Source: Siphonodentalium dalli | Lineage: Eukaryota; Mollusca; Scaphopoda; Gadilida; Siphonodentaliidae | Assembly: GCA_032622095.1 (NCBI GenBank) | Contig: CP136063.1 | Location: 35,814,106 to 35,878,105, forward strand | DNA length: 64,000 bases | Direction of reading: 5' to 3' | Part shown: positions 58,076-64,000 of the stretch, piece by piece | How positions within the stretch are numbered: position 1 is the stretch's first letter | How the letters are laid out: each line of letters opens with the position of its first letter | Made by a program: the position numbers and the translations under genes | Notes under the pieces: model-generated | What the model saw: the letters and a program-made list of their open reading frames with translations, nothing else | What the model was told of the DNA's origin: nothing | The model's database searches: none

Positions 58076-58609
58076 TAATTGTATGTAGTTAATCTGGACT
58101 GTTTGGTTATGACAGGGCTCTCGCTGCCGCTTGCTCAGTCGACCAAATGCAACAATAATTAATATCTTAGAATTATAAATAATCATTAAAATAAATATAG
58201 CTAATATGATATAATGAGGCAGGCGTGTATAATAAGTCCAGTTGTGATTATTCACAACGAACCCCCCCCCCCCCATTCGTTAGCGATGCATGTACGGTGA
58301 TGACAGTCTGTACAATTATGTTACTCGATTAATCCGTTACTGTTTTATGCTAATTCATTGAGAACGAACAAGGTTCATTAAGAGTGTTGCTCTCGGGGTT
58401 TCTCCATTTCATATCAGTGTCATATTAGTACATAATATAGATGTACAGTTGCGAGAAAATGTTTTTGAATTGGCTATTTATGATTTTATTTCAAGTACAT
58501 TTTGGTTTATCGCTGACCATTGCCATGGTTTTAGAAACTTTGAAAAGTGCTGATGTAAGAATTCCATTAATAAATTCCACCAGTTCTCTGTTGATATTTA
58601 CATATTTAC

Positions 58610-58726
58610 CTTGTTTTCTGGTAGAATTCCCTTTGACAGGCTGAATTTAATTTCTATGTTCTCTTCCGTATGTGCGTCCATGCGGTTTGTATGGCACACA
58701 ATAAGCGTACAATTCGTGGTACAACC
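58610..58726 (-). CDS. Integrin alpha-like exon (calf-2 type)
   Basis: A 117-base phase 0-0 exon with acceptor atttttccag and donor acaag/gtaaat. It encodes GCTTNCTLIVCHTN followed by NIEIKFSLSKGIL, the C..x.C..I.C...(L) pattern that lies in the calf-2 domain of integrin alpha chains just before the last extracellular strands. It would be extracellular. The next downstream exon (membrane anchor) was not identified; a 'ttacatcag' acceptor at about 58550 may begin it. It belongs with the FG-GAP exon on the same strand at 61784-61928, but the thigh and calf-1 exons expected between them were not found, so the link is tentative. Confidence 0.5.
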
Positions 58727-58853
58727 CTGGAAAAATATCATTATCAGCCTTAACATGTACATGTATAATATCGTGACTGCGTTCATGTCTGAAGATACCA
58801 ACACATATGTGTGTGGCAATACAGAGAGGAAAGCACAGGTATGTCGCGAGTAT

Positions 58854-59407
58854 TTAAATGGGTACTGTATGCCATTTTCAATAAATTCCCGGTGATAAAA
58901 GCGATCTAATATCGACAATATATAGAAAACTAATTAATTTGATTCGAATGTGTATTTCTGTAAACGTTTAGGTTATAGGTTATCTTAAAATCAAAGTTAA
59001 TAATTAGATATAAATTTAATTTATGACTGGAGCTATTAATTAAATTACGAACTTCTGTGTACAAGACGTAATCAAAATAATTCATGGATAGTGGACTGGG
59101 TAATGTGTGGCACACATGATCGTGTAAACAAATTGTTGTTACGGGGCGTATATTCAAGCCACTCACTGACTTAAATGAGTATATGGGATTAGTATGCCTA
59201 TAATATAACATTTATTTGATATATTTGCTTGAAAACTGTCCAAAAATTACTCGACAACGACAATTGGCATTTTCGCATTCCGGCTAATCTGCCATCCATA
59301 ACATTACTTCGTACTCAACAGACTGTCAAATTATGGAATTCTCGTTACCTTATTCTACGACACATAAACTATGGAATCCAACAACATGTGTGTACAGTAT
59401 CCTTTAA
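58854..59407. mobile_element. T2/Kolobok-like MITE, copy 2
   Basis: TTAA at both ends (58854-58857, 59404-59407). Termini 'atgggtactgta' and 'tacagtatcct'; the interior matches 27718-28317 throughout ('caataaattcccggtgata', 'attactcgacaacgacaatt'). More diverged at its tips than copy 1. Confidence 0.85.
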
Positions 59408-61394
59408 TAAAATGTAATAACAAATCGGAATTTGAAGTTATATTTAAGTTTTAGGACCAAGAGTCAATACAATGAAGAGTTTAATATTAAATACAAATTG
59501 TATTTAGTAGCTTGTAATACTAATTATGTGTGAAACATCACAGATGTTTCGTAGTACATCGGGAATTTAGCACTATTATCTTTGAGATAAACATAATGGC
59601 CCGATTCGTCATCTAAGGTTTAAACCTGGTCTACGTAAACCTCAAGGTTTAAACCGCCGTGTGTCAGCAAAATTCGTGGTTTAAGGTCTAAGTGACGCAC
59701 TCGTCATCTCTGGTTTAGACCTGGTCCAGCCAAACCAGTGGTTTATCAGTAGTGTCTCTGTATCGCCGAGATAATTAGTCGTACTTTCCTAGTGCGGACC
59801 GCCTCGTTTTATTGATTGCGAAAATCAATAATTACGACAGCGACCATATTTTTGATTGGAAATGTATAAGCGAGAAGCATTCACACCTTTAAAGCGTGTG
59901 GGGATAAGTTTTTGTCAATTTCGATATTTTGTTTGCGTTTTATAAATTTAGGGTCTATTCTTATTGCACACGCGCTGGCGATTAATCGATGCGTTTTGTA
60001 AGGTGCGTGTTAGCATAACGCAGAGCTATTCGTGACCAATTACCTTCCTCAGACAACCACGTCCGATTCGTGACCAATCATCTTCGGCAATCAACCTCGT
60101 CCTCATATAGCCGTTACAGAGAATGGCATGGTTCACTCATTGTGATGTTTACAACTATCTTTTGTCTTCTTTTTTTGTGGCTTGTGGCAATCACAACGGC
60201 ATTCCTTTATTACCGAGTTCCGAGTTTTTGACAAGGAAACCTACAGGTATGGCAGAGCACAAAGTTACACAAGTACAAACCATTCAGCCGGCAGGGCCAT
60301 GTACGCGCTTTTAACACTAATACGATATGACATGTTATAACATGTCAGTGATATATGACTTGATAGTTGTCACATGTGCACGTTATCAGTATAAGCAAGT
60401 GTACACATTTTCAAAATTAAATTTCAGGCAGATTTGAATAAATTCATTTTGAAATATCAAGAAAACGTTCACAAAACGTACTGCAGACCGTCCATTCGAT
60501 ATGCGATCATGTTTTATTTCTGTTTGAATATATTTTATTTTCATTGTATTTCCGCTTCATACCGTAGCTACATGCGAATAATGCAACTTTGTTCGCACGC
60601 ACAACATATACATGTTATGTATGTGCATATAACTTTATCGCCATAATAGGATGGACATAGGCTATAGACCCACATGCCTTGACGACTGTATTAGCATACT
60701 AATATTAGATGGGCATATTATCTGGACCCATCTAGCACACAAAAGTCAGAGTAATTAAACACTGGCAGGTGGACCAAAGGACATTTAAGATATAGTCAAA
60801 CCAGGAGACTATTGGAATGGAACATGGTTTATACATAACTGTGAAACGAAATTTCCTACATAATATTGGTGATGCAAATTGTCAGTTCGGAAAAGTTACA
60901 AATATTTGGTGTAGTCTCCCACACACATGCTAATATATAATTAACGAATTACATAAAAACAATATTAATTAAGCAGTAGATATTACAATTTTCCAACTTA
61001 GTTTCTGAAACCAGCTTTGTGTGACCCACATTATGTGAGTAAATGGGGGATGCCCAATAGCAGAAGAGTCCACATATAGAGGTACCATGTCTTGCCCACC
61101 GGAAGCTGACATAAGCTAATGATAGGCAGAGCACCCTGCTGTAACGGCAGTTTCTGATATATAGTCATAAAGAATAGGAACAGAAAAGATAGCAGAAACC
61201 CAAAGAACACATACAAATTTTGTGTGATGATTTATGTTTCATAATAAGAATTAATTTAAGCTTTAATTTATGTGCATGTGACTTCCTGATCTGTAAAATA
61301 CAGGAATGTAATTTTGGTGGATCTGAGAATCAAGATAACGAACTTCCCTCGTACACTCGACCAGTCTCAATGTATTTATCTGAATTCTTACCGT
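59408..61394. other. Intron-like stretch with GGTTTAAACC words
   Basis: 59605-59755 contains 'ggtttaaacc' type words in both orientations. No integrin exon was recognised on the minus strand despite its expected position; a 61-codon hydrophobic minus frame (61031-61216) lacks splice support. Confidence 0.4.
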
Positions 61395-61815
61395 TCTTCC
61401 CGTGAACGTGTACACGTATATCCCATAAGTTTCAATTTGCATTTATGTACATGTATCTGCATACTTACCGGGCGCAGCGTGTTCACGTAAACCTACACCC
61501 GGCCGGCTACAGGGACTGTGTATCATTCCTTACTGTATTTCTAGTGTTCCTTCGATTAGTTTCGGTGGATTTATACCAAACCGTATCGGATTCCCCGTGT
61601 TCGTGTAAACGTATTCCCTACTGGGTTTAATTGATTTATCATCCTTACCGTACTTCCCGTGTTCACGTAAACGTACACCCGACTAGTTTTAGTGGGTTTA
61701 TATCAATCCGTATCGTACTTCCCATGTTCACGTAAACGTAAACCCGACTAGTTTTAGTGGGTTTATATCAATCCGTATCGTACTTCCCATGTTCACGTAA
61801 ACGTAAACCCGACAA
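61395..61815. repeat. About 63-bp minisatellite overlapping integrin exon end
   Basis: Five to six units of 'tacttcccatgttcacgtaa', 'acgtaaacccgactag' and 'gtgggtttatatcaatccg'. Its last unit coincides with the 3' end and donor of the FG-GAP exon, so exon end, donor and intron start are multiplied. Confidence 0.85.
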
Positions 61816-61928
61816 GTTTCAATGGATTTATCTACGTTGTAGTAGGTCGGCTCGCGAACGATGATGTCATCCCTGCCGTCACCATTCACGCCCAGAACAC
61901 AAACGGCTGACCCGAAATATCCTGCAAT
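61784..61928 (-). CDS. Integrin alpha-like FG-GAP exon
   Basis: The minus strand, after acceptor tatatacag, encodes IAGYFGSAVCVLGVNGDGRDDIIV, REPTYYN and CRVYVYVN. This matches an integrin alpha beta-propeller blade: YFG..V (FG), the calcium loop D.N.DG..D (here VNGDGRDD, first Asp replaced by Gly-Val), then the GAP region reading REP. The proposed donor (ggaa/gtacga at 61783) is weak, and the following sequence is a tandem repeat of the exon end. Role: extracellular ligand-binding head of an adhesion receptor. Loss of GAP (GAP to REP) and of the first loop Asp are unusual, so a pseudogene is possible. Confidence 0.6.
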
Positions 61929-61950
61929 CTGTATATACACAGTAAGGTAA

Positions 61951-62560
61951 CGTGGGGGTAATATTGACACTATGTGGGTATAATATTGACACTATCTGGG
62001 GGTAATATTGACACTATGTGGCGGTAATATTGACACTATGTGGGGGTAATATTGACACTATGTGGGGTGGAATATTCACATTGTGTGGGGGTAATATTGA
62101 CACTATGTAGGGTAATATTGACACTATGAGGGGGTAATATTGATACTATGTGGGGTAATATTGACACTATGTGGGGGTAATATTGACACTATGTTGGGGT
62201 AATATTGACACTATGTTGGGGTAATATTGACATTGATACTATTTGGGGGTAATATTGATACTATGATGGGGTAATATTGACATTTAAACTATGTGGGGGT
62301 AATATTGATACTATGTGGGGTAATATTGACACTATGTTGGGGTAATATTGACACTATGTTGGGGTAATATTGACATTGATACTATGTGGGGGTAATATTG
62401 ACACTATATGGGTGTAATATTGACATTGATACTATGTGTGGATAATATTGATACTATGTGGGGGTAACATTGACACTATGTGGGGGTACTATTGAAACTA
62501 TGTGGGGGTAATATTGACAATATGTGGGGTACTATTGACAATATGTGGAATAAACTGTAT
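61951..62560. repeat. 22-bp minisatellite
   Basis: Around 25 units of 'gggggtaatattgacactat' with variants; some carry an extra 'gacatt'. Starts close to the acceptor side of the FG-GAP exon, inside the upstream intron. Confidence 0.95.
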
Positions 62561-63295
62561 GTAATGTAAGATATGCAAGAATTGTGTGTGATATAGACAC
62601 AACATGTGTATCCAGGGGATGTACACGTGCAACACTCGTTCGTTTTTGTTTGGAAAGACAGGGCTGTTCCGGTGTATAATCATGTTATACGTTTTTGGGG
62701 CGATCGATCGTCCGTATTTGTTGATATCATAATCAACTTGTTATAGGTCTGCACATCGTGACCAAATGTTTATACAGCGGGTTTCCCTTGATTATATATA
62801 AGGTCCATGCAACTATACCACAAATTGAATTGTCGAAAGCGAAAATAATGTCTAAAATCATAAATGAAAAGACCGTATAATTCAGCCATTGACAAATTTT
62901 CATGAAATGTGAATTAACAGCAACATCGACTCAGCTAAACAAACCGTTAATCTCAATGCAAATCTGACACATGAGGTTATAGCAAATGATGATCTTATCA
63001 AAACATCACGCCATATAGCAGAAAACGACCAGCCATAGTTACAATGTCACAATACAGAAGCAATAATTGCGGGTGCGTCGTTTGAGTATGCACGTACATG
63101 CATTGTACGTGCATACACACGTGAGTTTAATACACAAGTTGAATTCGTACACCTCGCCGAATAAAAACATAAATAAACTCGTGATATGACAAGATGCTAG
63201 TGGGTCCTGTTGATTTACAATGTAGCTAGTAGTATGATATTCGTGGGCCAAAATTGTTATGTTTCTCACATTAGTCTTATCGGTGAGATTTAGGG
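62561..63295. other. Unassigned stretch
   Basis: Only a perfect 'gtatgcacgtacatgcattg' / 'caatgcatgtacgtgcatac' type palindrome at about 63087-63118 stands out. No gene. Confidence 0.45.
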
Positions 63296-63742
63296 ATAGT
63301 CAGTGTCGCTAACGAGGTCGTTGTCGTAATGTTGTATACATAGATGCCCACCGTGTGCATTTCTGTATACATAAATGCACACCAGTCTCGCGTAGTGTCA
63401 CGTGACAGGGTCATTGTCGTAGTGTTTTCTACATACATGCACACGTGTTGATATTTTTTGTAAGTTCATTTTCTTCCGTTCATCGATCAAACAACCATGC
63501 AGTTCGTTCGGTCCATGTTTAATACCGGTACTATAAGATCAATATGCGACCCATGATCAATTGTTTGCAGTTTCGTCATTGTGATAAAAGAATGGCTTTA
63601 TCAGAACTACGGAAGAAAATATAGTCCGAATTGAAGCAGACGGCAATGATTTACGGCAACATTTCATTCTCGCGCCGACTGAGACTGGTGTGCATTTATG
63701 TACAAAACGTTACGAAAACGACCCCATTAGTGTCAGCGTCTG
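63296..63742. mobile_element. MITE with inverted GGTCGTTTTCGTAA ends
   Basis: Left 'cgaggtcgttgtcgtaatgt' and right (reversed) 'atggggtcgttttcgtaacg' are inverted, continuing through 'tacata.atgcacacc' and 'agtct'. A third, internal copy sits at 63350-63440. No coding. Confidence 0.7.
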
Positions 63743-63845
63743 TATGGAGCATCCAATAACATATATATTAGTGAAAATATGATGGCGCTGCTTGTGGAAA
63801 ATAGAGTAATTTGATTACGGTCGATTTACAAGGGTGTGACTAATT

Positions 63846-63892
63846 ACCGCCCGGGACCGCCCGGACCGCCCGGGACCGCCCGGGTGGCCCCA
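63846..63892. repeat. ACCGCCCGGG short tandem repeat
   Basis: Five imperfect 8-10-base units of 'accgcccggg', GC-rich and self-complementary, in AT-rich surroundings. Followed by 'cacgtgaccgtgg'. Confidence 0.9.
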
Positions 63893-64000
63893 CGTGACCG
63901 TGGACACAATATCTCGACGTTATAACGTAGCGACATGCCAACTGAGGGCAACATAGAAAAATTTACTCGCTCGCTCGTCTCCGGTCGGTCATATTAACCC

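Noticed and set aside
60949-61216. Hydrophobic minus frames as a missing integrin exon
   Set aside because: No FG-GAP, thigh or calf motif and no convincing splice sites.

Overview
The window is animal nuclear DNA, AT-rich and intron-containing. It most resembles a lophotrochozoan, probably a mollusc such as a bivalve. Reasons: short class-1 exons of secreted modules (thrombospondin type 1, C-type lectin, integrin alpha), abundant ACATGTAC-type words, dense minisatellites, and a mixture of Ty3/gypsy, BEL/Pao, Penelope-like, LINE, hAT, Tc1/mariner-like and T2/Kolobok-like repeats. I see no prokaryotic genes, tRNA, rRNA or CRISPR. The clade is inference; no species marker was found.

Host genes are only small exons in a sea of repeats. 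On the + strand two TSP1-like exons (601-744, 3374-3496) and three exons that together make a complete C-type lectin domain (25892-26062, 27011-27180, 28608-28667) have compatible splice phases and could be one long gene with a C-terminal lectin domain. Behind it lies a graveyard of decayed copies of the C-terminal half of this lectin domain (28.3-29.7, 32.6-32.9 and 43.7-44.1 kb). At the far right, two minus-strand exons look like an integrin alpha chain (FG-GAP exon 61784-61928, a calf-2-like exon 58610-58726).

Layout. 0-4.7 kb: TSP1 exons, a 73-bp minisatellite, a 1-kb foldback. 6.4-7.6 kb: Penelope-like RT relic and a possible Helitron end. 10.2-11.0 kb: non-autonomous hAT with 8-bp target duplication. 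12.3-13.0 kb: dispersed repeat R1 in inverted pair and a LINE scrap. 13.9-21.3 kb: a tandem repeat (R4) split by a 6.6-kb DNA transposon with about 170-bp inverted termini and TA duplication; it carries the relic of a large cysteine-rich protein and is itself split by a 2.3-kb Tc1/mariner-like element. 22.1-25.3 kb: microsatellites and a 74-bp satellite of about 24 monomers. 27.7-28.3 and 58.9-59.4 kb: two copies of a TTAA-flanked MITE. 29.66-31.32 kb: an element built of reiterated CTAGG/CCAAGCTT words, with an apparent empty site in the paralogous block at 44.15 kb. 31.7-37.1 kb: further foldbacks and MITEs. 38.1-43.7 kb: a very young LTR retrotransposon with LTRs I cannot tell apart, whose RT, RNase H and integrase core have been removed, fusing the protease in frame to the integrase C-terminus. 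46.3-51.7 kb: a decayed BEL/Pao element. 52.7-53.1 kb: ACCTGGGT word repeat. 54.2-56.7 kb: decayed transposase-like gene with two C2H2 fingers. 61.4-62.6 kb: two minisatellites, the first derived from an integrin exon-intron junction.

The region works mainly as a nested insertion site. Several events can be ordered by which repeat interrupts which, and three have an internal empty-site paralogue. Not computed here: exact identities, copy numbers and homology searches.
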